From: Ornithodoros turicata
Taxonomy: Eukaryota; Arthropoda; Arachnida; Ixodida; Argasidae
NCBI RefSeq assembly: GCF_037126465.1
Contig: NC_088206.1
Location: forward strand, 71,551,687 to 71,615,686
Direction of reading: 5' to 3'
DNA: 64,000 bases
Shown: in pieces, positions 32,679 through 44,230 of the stretch
How positions within the stretch are numbered: the stretch's first letter is position 1
How the letters are laid out: the number at the start of each line of letters is the position of its first letter
Made by a program: the position numbers and the translations under genes
The notes under the pieces: model-generated
Seen by the model: the letters and a program-made list of their open reading frames with translations, nothing else
Told to the model about the DNA's origin: nothing
Databases searched by the model: none

Positions 32679-32719
32679 ACGGCACAACGACGGCACAACG
32701 ACGGCGCTACGACGGCAGT
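32679..32719. repeat. 11-bp minisatellite (GACGGCACAAC)
   Basis: Two perfect units followed by GACGGCGCTAC and a partial GACGGCAG. Confidence 0.8.
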
Positions 32720-33205
32720 CGACGCTGCAGCATGCTGAGTGCTTCCTGTTGAAAAATATCACAAGAAAAATTTAATTCAACTTTCTTCGTGCGACACGTC
32801 TGTAAATCTGAATGATTTTTTTTAAACGTCTTTGTACGCTATGGCAAGTCATAAACTATTACGCGGAACGAGGAGCGTTACCGTTAAGAGACAGCGGAAG
32901 ATAAACCAAGCTCTTATTTTTTCCACTTTCGTTGCTGCCCTTCCGCTGCAGTTTACTTCCCGTGTAGCTGCAAGAGGGCGGAAGCAGTTTCGGTTCAACT
33001 CTTCGCTTCCGGTCTCGTTAAAAGGAGATAGCAATTGAAGTATGTGTCCGGTACATGTTCTGGTGTACCGATGTCGCTGGTCCTTTTGATTCTGCCTCCA
33101 CTCGGTTCACTTTTGTGTTTGTGTTTGAGTTTGTCTAAGAATGTGTGTTTCTGAAAATTTCGTCTTCGCTTCTGTAACCTGCGTCTGCGCTGATATATGG
33201 ATTTC

Positions 33206-33497
33206 GTTGTTGTCGTTGTCGTTGTTGTTTAGGCCGTGCTAGCGGCATACAGATACTATGAGCGGCATATAGACGTGGGTAAATGGAGGAAGGACAGCTG
33301 GAATGAGTGGGAGACAGGAAGAGATTAGTATGCGTCCTGGGCCGACTTCAGGGGGAACTGTGCCGACATTCGTCTGGAAAGTCTGCCGTAGAACCCAGTG
33401 CAAAACTCACAGCCGACACCGGGTTTCGAACTCGCGTCACCTCCCAGTGTCGGCGTGGAAGGCGATCATCCTAACCATCATGCCACGCGAGCTGGTA
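33206..33497 (-). repeat. SINE family 2, minus strand, with (ACAACG)n tail
   Basis: The plus-strand reading starts with a GTTGTCGTTGTCGTTGTTGT tail. It continues with a partly duplicated GCGGCATA.AGAC / ATGAGCGGCATATAGACGTG block, GTCCTGGGCCGACTTCAGGG and GACATTCGTCTGGAAAGTCT, and ends with inverted box B GTTTCGAACTCG (about 33424) and ATGCCACGCGAGCTGG. Confidence 0.8.
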
Positions 33498-34527
33498 TTT
33501 TCTTTTTCTTTTTTTTTTATGTGTGTTGTTCAACTGCAGAGAACCGACCATGTTGGCTAAGAAAGGCACGACACGCGAAACCCAGATAATCACGTAGCAA
33601 GATATTTCGCTAGCTTCGCTTTTACTTTTCTATTTTTTTCTCATGGGAAGAATCACGAACACACCGAGGCAATCTCTCTCCTACATTTCAGAATCCGGAA
33701 GACCCGATCAAAGATCCGCATCGTGGGAAGTAAAATTGGCAACCCGGCTTACGCCGGGGTCAGACCACATGTCCTCCTCCACGAACGCCACAAAAAAAAA
33801 AAAAAAAAAAAAAAGAAAATGCCTTAGAGCCTCTCCGCATAAGACGGAGTTTCGCCTCCGCTGGAAAGGAAAGGAAAAAGTCAATGAAGAGTAACGCAAG
33901 ATAGAAGCAGATCAAACAACAGGCAACCCAGCCGGCTGAGACGAAAATATTTACTTGGGATTGCGAACGCCAGTCATACTTCCAATCAAGGACTGGTCTC
34001 GTTCACTCGCCTATCACGTCCCTTCTTTTCCTTGACGGTACACAGCGCCATCTTTGACACTCCCTCCGTTCAGAAATAGCGCTATAGCCAACATGTTCTT
34101 TGTTTGTTTTTTTCTCTTTCTAGGGGGCGTTTGTGTAGCTCCAGATAAGGTGGCATCTTTGTAGTGCCTCTGCTGATAGCGAAAGTGTTTTCAGGGGGCT
34201 GTTTACTTTCCTTCTTTCTTCTTCTTCTCGCAGTCTGGCAACACGTACACGTTTTGTTGTATTTGTGTTCCTTTTTTGTTAAAGGGCAGCTGAAGTGCGT
34301 AGCCTAAGCTGACAAGTCATTCGGGGCGGCGAAACAAAAACAGCGTCGAGAAGTACGTGACGCGGCGGCTAAAACTGCGCGGCATAAACAACGTGAGCTC
34401 CGGTTGACAGACACGTTTGGGAGTTCTCAGAGAATGGAATTTCGCTCGTTTTTTGAATGCACGCGCAGCATAAACAGTGTTCGGCATGAACGACCTATGA
34501 AAAGCTATCTTGTTGCGACCTTCTTAT
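33498..34527. other. unannotated sequence
   Basis: No gene is recognised. A 20-base poly-A at about 33793-33814 and T-rich runs. A TTAAAGGGCAGCTGAAG word at about 34279 resembles the left end of the TTAA elements, but no partner end was found. Confidence 0.4.
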
Positions 34528-34576
34528 TCCGTGTTGCCACTAGGAGCAACTGTAGCTATAAGCGGTGCACAGATGT
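34528..34576 (-). repeat. SINE family 2, 3'-end fragment
   Basis: GGAGCAACTGTAGCTATAAG then CGGTGCACAGATGT corresponds to the terminal 45 bp or so of the family, followed by poly-A instead of the expected body. Confidence 0.5.
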
Positions 34577-37500
34577 CACGAGAAAAAAAAAAAAAAACGC
34601 TTGCGAGAAAGGAGGTTATCATGCGTATCATACAAGAGTAAGGTATCCTTTAGTATTCCAGAAGAAGAAGAAATCCTGCAATAATCTTCAAGTAATCCTT
34701 TCTATTTACAATGTCTATAATCTCTCGAAACGGGAAGCTCTTCAGACTATATACGCACATTTTTTTACGCACCAGCTAATTAATAAGCACTAGATGCCCT
34801 CAGATAAAATTCTAGTCCGTATTCTACTCCGCATAAGCCAAATACTTTCCAGTAACCCATCTAACTTTACTTTTTATTACTTTCCCTGCCTGAGAGACAG
34901 ATTCAGAACGAATGTCCAGTTCATTTAGGATGTAACACTACCAGCTTCTTGATCGTTTCAAAGGAACCGCATTTTTTACACCTTTGTAATATTGTACATT
35001 TTACCCACCGCACATATGTACGAGGTGCTTTCGTTATTTGTCTAGTAAGTGCATTAGAAAATGTTTGTCTGTTTAATGGTTCTCATAAGATGTTTTTCCG
35101 TCTTTTGTTATATGCTTTTTGTAATTTTTCTTTGTACTCTCGCAGACAGCGTGCTTTCAGAGTCCGGTTTACAATGCAACACTGAGAAGTAGCGTATAAC
35201 AAGACATTGAAGAAGAAAAAACGTTTAAAGACACCGCATAGTGGAAGCATTTGTATTATTTGTAGTATTTTCGGAGGCATTTGTACTTGAAGCATTTCTC
35301 CTATTTTTCCTTCGTTCCAGGTTCTGCGCTTCCTGTTATTGCGTCACGTTCTATCATTTCCAATCCCAAGTCAACCTTTTAGGAAGTGCTCTGGGTGTGT
35401 TTTCGTTTCTTGTCTAGTGTCTCTTTTTGTAACTTCTTGCATTATCCCTTTGGACGTTCCATTTGGCTTTGCCAGGTTAAATTGCTTCCCCAAATTTTGT
35501 GCCCATTTTACGCCGTCCGTCATCTGAGGTTCTTGTATAACCCTGGCCTACTTTCTCTCTTTCTCTTTCTACTCTTCCCCCGTGTTTTTTTTTTTTTTTT
35601 TTTTCATGAGCTGACCACGTATAAAGTCTCACTGCACCATGTACTCTGTTATCTGAAGAAGTGTGGACTATACTGCACGAAAGTCTAGTAAAATTAAATT
35701 ATTCATGCTTCTAACCAGTTAATCGTCATTCTTTTTACCTCATCTCGCGGCTTGTCATTTACTTTTTATCTACGCGTATTCTTCCTGTTATTCGAAGATA
35801 ACCCTCCCAAAGTGTAGTGAAAGTTGCGAAGCTACATTATGGCTAACACCTCCTAGTAAGAAAGTCGCATTAAGCTCCTCAAGCAGCATCGTACATCCTT
35901 CACGGCCACTACACGCATTAGCGCCCTTCCTTGAGTCTGAGAAGAACCATCATGTATATAATGGCGTCGTATCCGTTCGTACCCTGTATACCCAAGCAAT
36001 CTGCTTAGGCGTCTCAACATCTGCGAACCCCTCGTTGCAGAAGACAGTGTTGCCCGAAGGCATCACCTGCTTCTGCGAGGATAGGGTCAATATTTAAGCG
36101 CCTTCCATCTGGTGGACATCGGCTACTAATAGCCCCTCCAGCGTGTCCACAGAGAGCGCAGCATGAGGGCGCTGGCGGCACAATGATGCGCGATTGGTGT
36201 CCATTTCCAGTGGTCCCCATACAGATGCGTTCGTAGCGTCAGAGTGCGCTTGTTTTCTTTGTCCGACTCGAATCTGTCTGTTCTCGTTCGCAGGGTAATG
36301 GAAAGCGGCATAAAGAGAGATAAAGGAAAGGATGAGATCTCGAGATTATGGGTTGATGAAGATGACGGAGCGCGTGTGAGGAGGACACTGAGGGTGTGGG
36401 GTGAGAAGCGTGACACGAACACCTGAGATAGCGTCAGTTTTGAGAGCTCGTCCTATTTGTATAATATAGCTACTCAGACGTTATAAAATTCATCCAAGTC
36501 AGTTTTATCTTGTCTAACCTTTCCTTAGTCCCATAATAAAGAAGTAGCCAGCAAAAAGTATACACGCACTTTTAGTACGAGCGACGCATGTGTGTGCATG
36601 TGGCAAATATCACTCTACATTTTGCCCACTCGAAAAACAATACTGTGTTCCAGCAGCTCCTGGCCGCGCATGTTTAGTTAGCGCAATACAATCACACGCA
36701 CTGATTCGATAATATAGCAAACGACTGACTGCCTCTAGGTGATACAGGATCCTCTACTACACCTACACGTTGCAAAATCACGTGACCATAGACCCTGCAG
36801 CACGAGCGAGTGCTATAGCACCGGCCTGTGCTGTCTCATGTTCTTCCTTAACCTTCGGGCAGACGCGCCAGCCGAATGTCTTGTACAGCTCCCCGAGATG
36901 TCGGCACTGGACGAATACTAGCGGCGATGTCTCGTTCTTGCTGTCTTCTCTGTATATGGTCACGTCTGCACGTCGCTTACAGTCACACCTGCAACGCGGT
37001 GGCAATGCTAAACGAAAAGAGGAAAAAAAAAGGTGCTGGCTTTCGAGGCGGCATATCTTATCTATATTCCGGGATCGATCAGGTCGTTTTCGGTCTCACA
37101 CACTCTTCACACCCAATATTTCCCGTTTCACTTACTGGTATTATCTACACTTGGTTATAGTGACCACCGACTGTTCTATCCGAAAAAAAAAATTTCCAAG
37201 GAAAGAATACTATTTCGTTCGCGGGGCATAGCATTGTTTACAAACCAGTGGTGGCACTATAAAAAAAAACAAAAAAAAAACACTACAGCAGTGGGGGAAA
37301 ACGCTCAGGCGAATACGTAAGCGTATCTGTACTCGTATTTTTTTCTGTTTTTTTTTTCCTAGTCGTTTTATGTCCTTTTCATTTTTTTAAGCATGAGAGT
37401 GTTGTGCGCGCGAAATGACTTTTCAACTGAGGAAAAGTCGAAGTCTCAAAACTAAACAAAAAAAAGGAGGAAAGACTGGTTGGAGTTCGTTGAAATTTGA

Positions 37501-38093
37501 TGCATGCAGCAGTCGTTCGCCGTTACACAACCCACACTTTTATGACTTCGGACTAAGCCCGCGAGTAATAACAGAAAAGAGACAGGATTGTCCAGACGCT
37601 TGGGGAAGGACAAAGTTTTATTATGTTTTCGTTTGTGTGTGTTCATGTTGTGACGTCTTTTGAGGAAGTTCTTTTTTTTTCTTCTTCTTCTTAAATCTCA
37701 GAAAGTGTAGACGGACGTATTGACCTGTAGGAATTCCAGAAGGGAAGCAGCACCGGCTGAATCTCTTATAGATTCGCATTTTTAAGTCGCATTTAATGTC
37801 ACGTTATCTGCTCGTTCGCGATGACATAATAGAAACTTCGGACACAGGCGCTCGTGGATGTCTCACATAGGTATTAACGCCCACCTGAGAATATCGTCGG
37901 TGATTGAACGGGATTTCTTCGACGAGCAAATGAGGGGGATACGTATTTCTCCAGAATAACGTTATTGGTAGGTTTTAAATTTGCGCAAATTCTCCTGCTT
38001 TCCGACAAACAGGACGTACACAAGGGTCACACTGGCCGAGTTACTGCAATTAATTACCTTGAGAATGCTTAATGGATGTATCAAAATAATAAT
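34577..38093. other. 3.5-kb stretch without recognised features
   Basis: The longest stretch with no recognisable repeat ends. AT-rich at 34700-35800, then more mixed. Poly-T (about 35587-35604), several A runs (37021-37030, 37180-37190, 37261-37280) and many short open frames with no domain. If a host exon is hidden in this window, this and 62.5-64 kb are the least repeat-masked candidates, but I see no supported exon. Confidence 0.4.
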
Positions 38094-38196
38094 AATAATA
38101 TAATTAATTAATTCATATAATAAATATAATAATTCGTGGCTGTACGTCGCGAGACAACTATGATCGTAAGCGTCGCTCAGTGGTTGGTCTGTGGTG
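38094..38196 (-). repeat. SINE family 1, 3' fragment with AT-rich tail
   Basis: An (ATA)/(ATTA) tail at 38086-38130 followed by GTACGTCGCGAGACAACTAT and GCGTCGCTCAGTGGTTGGTC, the family 1 3' block. It is strongly 5'-truncated. Confidence 0.7.
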
Positions 38197-38614
38197 CTAC
38201 GGCTAGAGGGCGACACAGAATGACGCGGTTTACGGGGCTTTGAGACGGTATTTATCCGTACTCACATTTCATGCTCTTTTATAAAAACGGAAAGTGGTAG
38301 ACATATAAATTTGATGTCTATCCATTCCTGAAATATTTCCAGAGAAAGTAAATGCAAAGTTTTTTTTTCGAAATGGCTATAGAAGTTTAATAAAAACCGG
38401 TTCAAAGAGGGAGGAGAAAAATTGTGTATTTTTTTCGCATTCGTGACGTCGCCGTAATATACATACGACATGTATGAGAAATCTAGTAGCATAATTCTCT
38501 TCATCTCGTCTTCCTCTTTATGATGAAACCACCCGCGTCAAAACCTGCGCGGTGGTTAGCGAGAAAAAGCATAAAAACTGTTCCACAGGAAATACATTGG
38601 GACGGAGAGCTGGT
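38197..38614. other. unannotated sequence
   Basis: No gene or repeat end recognised. Confidence 0.35.
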
Positions 38615-38935
38615 ATGCCCTCTTAATTGTTTAACCCGCGCCGAAAGCTCAGCACACGGCACACCTTATTTCACGTTCCTCGCGGAAGACGCGGCGTGCC
38701 TAAGCAATACAGAAGATAGCGCTAAGAACAGACGACCACTGAGGAGATGTATACACGGGACGAATGGTACATCTACTCAGTGGTCGTCTGTTCTTAACGC
38801 TATCTTCTGTACTGCAATGCACCAACTAGCCAAACAACGTATACTGCTCAGTGCATAAGCAACTTTATACCCTGCAACCAAGTTGCTGGCATCCTCGGCC
38901 GGGTTCGAACCTGCAACCTTGAGATCAGTGTGTAT
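38615..38935 (-). repeat. SINE family 1, minus strand, interrupted by a MITE
   Basis: The body (GCTCAGCACACGGCACACCT, TTCCTCGCGGAAGACGCGGC, then GCCTAAGCA) is interrupted at 38708 by the 100-bp element. After about 40 bp of unrelated or duplicated sequence it resumes with GCATAAGCAACTTTATACCC, CCAAGTTGCTGGCATCCTCG and the head GGCCGGGTTCGAACCTGCAA (inverted box B). Confidence 0.8.
38710..38809. mobile_element. 100-bp MITE inserted in a SINE, TA-flanked
   Basis: The left CAGAAGATAGCGCTAAGAAC and inverted right CAGAAGATAGCGTTAAGAAC TIRs extend inward through ACAGACGACCACTGAG and AGATGTA, leaving a loop of about 16 bp. TA occurs on both sides (38708-38709 and 38810-38811). It is almost entirely TIR, which fits a minimal Tc1/mariner-type MITE or a transcribed hairpin. 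It is younger than the SINE it splits. Confidence 0.87.
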
Positions 38936-39539
38936 CGAAATCTTTTAACATATAAGTATCGGTAACTGTAATTTAATAGCATATTGCCTGTATTGGAGGG
39001 ACAGTAACTTTCTGCTGTGGTTTAATCGAGTTTGATGTAAATTTACCTTTGCAGTATTCGCTCTTTCCAAAGCCTGAAAGCCTTTTCTATCTTTAGAATT
39101 TCCATCGGTCTTATAGCTGGTCATGAAGATAAAAAACAAGGCGCGAAAAGACACTACGGAAGAAGAGAAGACGGGACAGGCGCTAGTAGTTATAGCTAGT
39201 GATCTTGCATGCGTTTCAGAGTTTAATTAACACTTTACAATTTACACACCCATCTCACCTAATCGACGGTGTGGGTTTCTCACATCTCTTTAGATTGGAT
39301 TGGATTGGATTGGATTGGAAAAGGAAATTTGGATTTAGAAGAAATCTTCTGTAGATTTAATTCTTGGTGGCCTACAATCAGCACTTCATCGCCGATTCCC
39401 CATCGCTGATTTAACATAACACGTTAAATGCGCTTTCAGAATTCTGTGCAGGTATTCAGTCTTTTACGTGAGCCTCATTGTTCACATAAACATTTATGTC
39501 GTGTAGTATCCGTTATGTAGTTATGAACGTCTGGTATGA
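38936..39539. other. unannotated sequence with (ATTGG)n
   Basis: No gene. A pentamer tract GATTGGATTGGATTGG and so on lies at 39293-39318, followed by AAAAGG. Confidence 0.45.
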
Positions 39540-39760
39540 TAAATCTTGTTCTTAATTACTTTGTGTGAATTACTTAGTCGCTATAAAGGAACGCAGCCTG
39601 ATGCCGCTCACGAGTGACTCAATTACATTTGGTGCCTAACCGTATTGTAACTGAATTAAAGTTCCGTTTCCGTAGCTTTTCCTGTAACAGAATTACTTTT
39701 ACGTTCATGTAATTGTAATTGTAACTCAATTAAATTTTTCGTGTAACTTACACAACTCTG
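39540..39760. mobile_element. one end of a hAT-like element (CAGAGTTGTGTAAGTTACAC)
   Basis: Reading inward from 39760 on the minus strand gives CAGAGTTGTGTAAGTTACAC, a typical hAT-style terminus. It is followed by about 200 bp rich in GTAATTGTAATTGTAACTC and GTAACTGAATTAAAG motifs, the same subterminal-repeat design as at 11676-12307. No partner end or matching CAAACTGG duplication was found upstream, so it is truncated or the other end has decayed. Confidence 0.5.
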
Positions 39761-39768
39761 CAAACTGG

Positions 39769-40859
39769 TTCAGACAAAAGTTCAACAAACGCAAGTCCTC
39801 AAGAGCAAGAGTGTCGTACACACAACTAAACCTGGCTGACCTGCACCTTCACGCGTCGTCACAAACTATATCAAAACAGCAGAAAAGCAATCAAAGTCCA
39901 ACAAAATTCCTCCTTCCCCCTCTCCACCCCCTCCATCCGTGTCCCATTTTTTCGACGACCTCCTCAGCTGATGACATCGAAGCCATTCTGACGGAGCACT
40001 TGGAGGGGCCCCAAAGTACCGCGACGAGCCATTTTGACCCGTTTCTACACTGCACTATAGAGGGAGCTGCTGTCTCCAGGAATTCGGATAGAGCCACCTA
40101 TTAGACCCCTGATGAAAACTACCTCGCAAGAAGAAGAAAAAAAATGGAAGGTTCTATACAGGGAGACTTACGTAGAATTTCCGCGTCCTCTTCCTTCCTT
40201 TCTTTGATCCTCATTTTATCTGGCTCTCTCTCTCTAAATGTATTATACGGTTCGAGATACCGTCCTCATTATTCGGTGTTTTTTTATTGCTCCCGTCTTT
40301 TGTATGTAATTTTTTACCGCGATGCTTTTCTACGAGCAATTTTGAGCTTCGGAGAAGGAATGGTGTGAGCAATTGCGTAAATGCTTTTAGCGCATCCACG
40401 TATCACAGCAATATATGCTCTCACACCGAGTAATAGGTGCGACGGTGCTCATACGTGCCCCGCTTAAAAGCTTTTGTTGAGTGGTTTTCCTGAATGGTAG
40501 GGTACATACACGTGCATTTGGATTTACACATAACATCATTTCGTGTCAGAATGGGGATAAAAATCGCTTGCGAGATGGAACGGGTTTGTGAGAAAGATGA
40601 GAAAGCGTTTGCTTTCGAAAGTGTCGAGAATATAGTGGATGGGCTTAGCAAAGCATGCTTGAATGTACAGAGAAAAAAAACTGCTGATTGTTACTGATGA
40701 CGAATGGTAAACATCTAGATTTTAAATGTACAACTACGCAGCAGGTAACACCCTCTAGTGTGCAAATGTCCCGAATACCGCCGCGATGAAAAAAAAAAAA
40801 ACGAAAGTAACCATACCTTGCCCAGTGGGAGTGCAGTGTCGCCCGCTGTGTACGATCCG
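39769..40859. other. unannotated sequence
   Basis: No gene recognised. Short open frames only. A-runs near 40671 and 40790. Confidence 0.4.
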
Positions 40860-41235
40860 CAACTGTCGCCTGCAAAGGAATAGACGTACTGTTTCACGAA
40901 TGTACATTCTTGTCAGCTGCAAGTAAATACATGAGCTATCTTACGAGTGTGAAAGGCTGTCATCTGCAAACTAATACAGGTACTCTTTCAGCACCGTGTG
41001 CATGTGCACGACAGTAGTCTGTCGAGAAATACAAGGGCTATTTTTGAGGGGAGTGCATAAATGTTGCCGGCAATACAGGACATAAACATCGTTGTACGCG
41101 AGTGCGCAGCTGTCGTCTGCAAACATAAAAAGGCCGTGTACAATGTCGTCTGCTGACAAGTCAATCGCGACTGCTGCCGACCATCGTTTGCAAACATATT
41201 GAAGCGTCATTTCACGCTTCTCGTCTGCAAAAGGA
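40860..41235. repeat. degenerate tandem repeat, period about 50 bp
   Basis: A loosely conserved word (CT)GTCGTCTGCAAAC/AATA recurs near 40866, 40913, 40959, 41012, 41112, 41142 and 41220, several times followed by ACA.G.ACT.TTTCA. Spacings are about 46-51 bp or twice that. Much older than the two clean satellites. Confidence 0.45.
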
Positions 41236-41998
41236 GTCGCCGTTGTCGCTCAACACCGCCGAGACACTGTGTCACATTAAACGTGGCTTGAGGAGCGTAC
41301 GTAGGAAAAGCACGAATAAGCAATTCCTAGTACTATCTCTCGTGACGGGCGCCTCTTCAAGGTCATAACCATCCATTAACACAGTAAAGATGGCGCCACG
41401 TGCGCGTAAAAAAAAAAAAAAAAACACCCATATCCGTTATTCTTCCTCGATATCTACTGCACTTTCTGCCTCAATCACAAGGCAATGGGTCCCCGCTCAA
41501 AGTACTTCGCCTGGAGATTCTTGAAATGGCATCGAGAGGACATTTCAGCTGCTCCAATCACTTAAACCCAAACTCTGGAAAATCGAAGCACCGCCCATCT
41601 CTCTCTTCGCTCTTTCTTTTCATTATTGTTACTCCTTCTTTATCTTGCAAGTAATCTTCAGTAGAAAAAGTGCCATCTTCAGAGGGACGTTTCAGAGTGG
41701 ATTTGGGACTGGAGTCGCATGGTGATATCCTGCATTCCATTCGGCAGGCTCCAGTAGCTACGCTCGTGAAACCAACAGTAGCACACATATTTGCTAGCAG
41801 CCGCGAAGTACACATCATGAGAAGCACCATAGCTTACTTCTTTTTTTTTTCATACATATCACGCTGTTACATCATAAGGTTGACGGTGCTACGGGATTAA
41901 TGACCTTTCCTCTCACAAAATAATAAACATGTCCTCTTATGCGCGCCCTCAGACGTCCGAGATTTACCAGAGGTCATTCGCAGTCCTACAGTAATCGG
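41236..41998. other. unannotated sequence
   Basis: No gene recognised. A-run at about 41407-41421. Confidence 0.35.
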
Positions 41999-42078
41999 TA
42001 CCTTATACATTATATTACCCTTATATATTATCCCTTATATTAACCTTATATTACCCCGGTACCGTATATTACCCATGT
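41999..42078. repeat. degenerate ACCTTATATTA repeat
   Basis: Variants of TACCCTTATATTA and CCTTATATTACC recur five or six times. Confidence 0.65.
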
Positions 42079-42082
42079 TACA

Positions 42083-43068
42083 CGGGCAGTCTGATCCTTA
42101 AAACCAATGACCATTGAAGCAGAGCCGTTTATGGGGAGAGTTCGGCCATTCGTTGATCTTTTGCCGCCCGGAAATGGGGACCTCGCCCTGACGTCAGAGC
42201 CGTCAAGCTGCGGCGGCACGTGGGGATTTCAAGTCACTCCGCTCCAAAATGGAGGTGCTGGCCTTGGCGCCGCCCGTCGTGTGACGTCATCTGACGCGCT
42301 TCGAAACAGGTTCCTCCCAGTGGCCAAACTCTCCCAATAAACGGCTCTGTATTGAACCATAGCCGCTGATTAGCAGAGTTTGGCCATTGGGAGGAGCCTG
42401 TTTTGAAGCGAGACATTTGCGTGCGGAGCAACTGCTTTGTAATCTCCCCGTCCAGGGGCATCGGAAGTCCCTCACGGCAAGGGGGGGGGCGTGCCCTAAC
42501 CTAACCTAACATAACCCAACCCAATTAAATTGCAAATTGTTCAGTACAGTGCCGTCCGTCTTATTTCGTTGTTGCCGTCGTGTTCACTAGGCCTAACAAC
42601 GGCGACAAAAAGTGTGGTTTCCAGTTGGATATCGACAGCGGAGCAAAAGTTGGAACTGATTTTCGAGAAACTTACGACAGGATGCATACAACTGCAGCAT
42701 AAAATTATAATAGTTTACGGGAAAAAAAATTTGTCTCGATATTCCCGCTTCACCTTGTTTGTTTTCGTCGCCAGTTTGGGTGGTAGTCAGGTGTCATGGC
42801 GGCCCTCGTGATAATAAAGCGAACCGATGGCACCGCAGCTGTGATTGACAGGTCGAGCCTCTTTTTAGGTTCCTCCCAATGGCCAGACTCCTTTTTAATA
42901 CGCGGCTCAGCATTAGGCAAGCATGTAGTGCCACAAAACGTGCAACGTGTCAACCTGTCAGGGAGCATTGGATCCAATGCTGTTTGAGAGGTTGACACGT
43001 TACACGCTAGGTGGCGCTAAGCGCATGTTGAATGGTCATTGGTTTCAATCCCCATTGAGACTGCCCGT
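42083..43068. mobile_element. nested foldback structure with three layers of inverted repeats
   Basis: Outer arms: ACGGGCAGTCT then AAAACCAATGACCATTGAA (42083-42117) pair with TTCAATGGTCATTGGTTT-type complement and AGACTGCCCGT (43028-43068). Inside sit two adjacent hairpins that share one end module, approximately GGGAGAGTTTGGCCATTGGG then AGGAACCTGTTT. The module occurs direct at 42121-42150 and 42360-42410 and inverted at 42297-42349 and 42854-42912. It looks like two related small foldback elements lying within an older outer element. There is no coding capacity. Confidence 0.72.
42494..42523. repeat. short TTAGG-type (CCTAA) telomere-like tract
   Basis: CCTAACCTAACCTAACATAA then CCCAACCC: three perfect CCTAA units plus variants. 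TTAGG is the common arthropod telomere unit. It is too short to be a telomere and could be a break-repair scar or chance. Confidence 0.5.
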
Positions 43069-43549
43069 TTGACAGCCTGCGGGTATAACACAGACGTATA
43101 AATGCCACAGCTCAAGGGGTACTAAGGTGAAAAAATTTCCGCTTGTGAAATCAACAGATGCCATTACCTCGACAGTAATACAAAAAGGAACGAGATTCAT
43201 TCCTTCGTGATTTACCTTTTCTGCTCTTGTCAAGAGGTGCGACACGGCTGTGCGGATGTCCAATCACGGCAGCAAATCGTTTGCGGAGACCAATGGGAAG
43301 CCGCCCTGCATTGTCGCTCCTCTTGAGAAGAGGGAAAGTGGAAATTGTGGGGTTTTTCGGACTTAATTAAATCACATATTCCATTCCTGTTATATTCCTG
43401 TGAATCAATCAATCAATCAATCAATATAGTTTATTTAACATCTAATATGTAATGTGGTAATAATGCAATGTAACGTAATGTAATATAGTGAATATAATGG
43501 CGTCTTTCAAACCACGAGGATAATTTTTGTACTTCTGTGCCCCTCTAAG
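43069..43549. other. unannotated sequence with (AATC)n
   Basis: No gene. An (AATC)n tract at about 43404-43426, then a TAATGTAATG-like degenerate repeat at about 43442-43500. Confidence 0.45.
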
Positions 43550-43690
43550 CAAATGTCGGCACAGTTCCCTCTGAAGTCGGCCCTGGACGCAGAATCCCGA
43601 TCCCACCAGGCAACATGCCGCCACACCGGCAGGCAGACCGCTCGGAAATAGCACGCCACTACCACCTCTAAGCGTCACAACGCCCAGTTG
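43550..43690 (+). repeat. SINE family 2 body fragment
   Basis: ATGTCGGCACAGTTCCCTCT and GAAGTCGGCCCTGGACGCAG, then GCAACATGCCGCCACACCGG and GGCAGACC, the last two shared with 22672-22710. The head is absent. Confidence 0.65.
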
Positions 43691-43904
43691 CATATGTTAA
43701 CCGAACAAGTTGACGAAAAGGCACCAAGATTGATTGATGGATTGATTTGAAGGGAAAATAAAATGGAGACTTCGGCTTCACTATAGTGTGAGACCAGCAA
43801 GTCCACATCACCAAGTGCAAGACACCAAGGCACCAAGAGTAGGATCGCGACCCGTACACATTTTCATTTCCGATTAGAGATGCAATTCTTACATTTGCCG
43901 TGTT
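43691..43904. other. unannotated sequence
   Basis: No feature recognised. Confidence 0.3.
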
Positions 43905-44112
43905 AGCTACAGAGTTCGAATCTGGGCACCGGCTGCGCTGTCTCTGTGTTCTACCTGGGTTTTCCTCGTACGCTTTAAGAGGAACGTCGGCACACTTCCC
44001 TATGAAGTCGGCCCGGGACGCACCACACCCCCCTGCGATATTCGTGTCGTTGCCCGCCCTCAGCGCGGCCGACTACGTCAAGCCGTTCTCTAACTACCAC
44101 CACCACTACCTA
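43905..44112 (+). repeat. SINE family 2, plus strand
   Basis: Box B-like GAGTTCGAATCTGGGC at about 43911, then CACCGGCTGCGCTGTCTCTG, CCTGGGTTTTCCTCGTACGC, GTCGGCACACTTCCC, GAAGTCGGCCCGGGACGCAC, and an ACCACCACCACTACC tail at about 44095. Confidence 0.78.
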
Positions 44113-44165
44113 GCTACCTTACCATCAACTCTGCGAGCCTTACTCCGAGAGATGAGGACAAGCTC

Positions 44166-44196
<31 letters not shown>

Positions 44197-44230
44197 TCTC
44201 TCACTCTCTCTACACACACACATACACATA
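44166..44230. repeat. (TC)n(CA)n compound microsatellite
   Basis: About 45 bp of TCTC with occasional A, then ACACACACACATACACATA. Confidence 0.9.
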
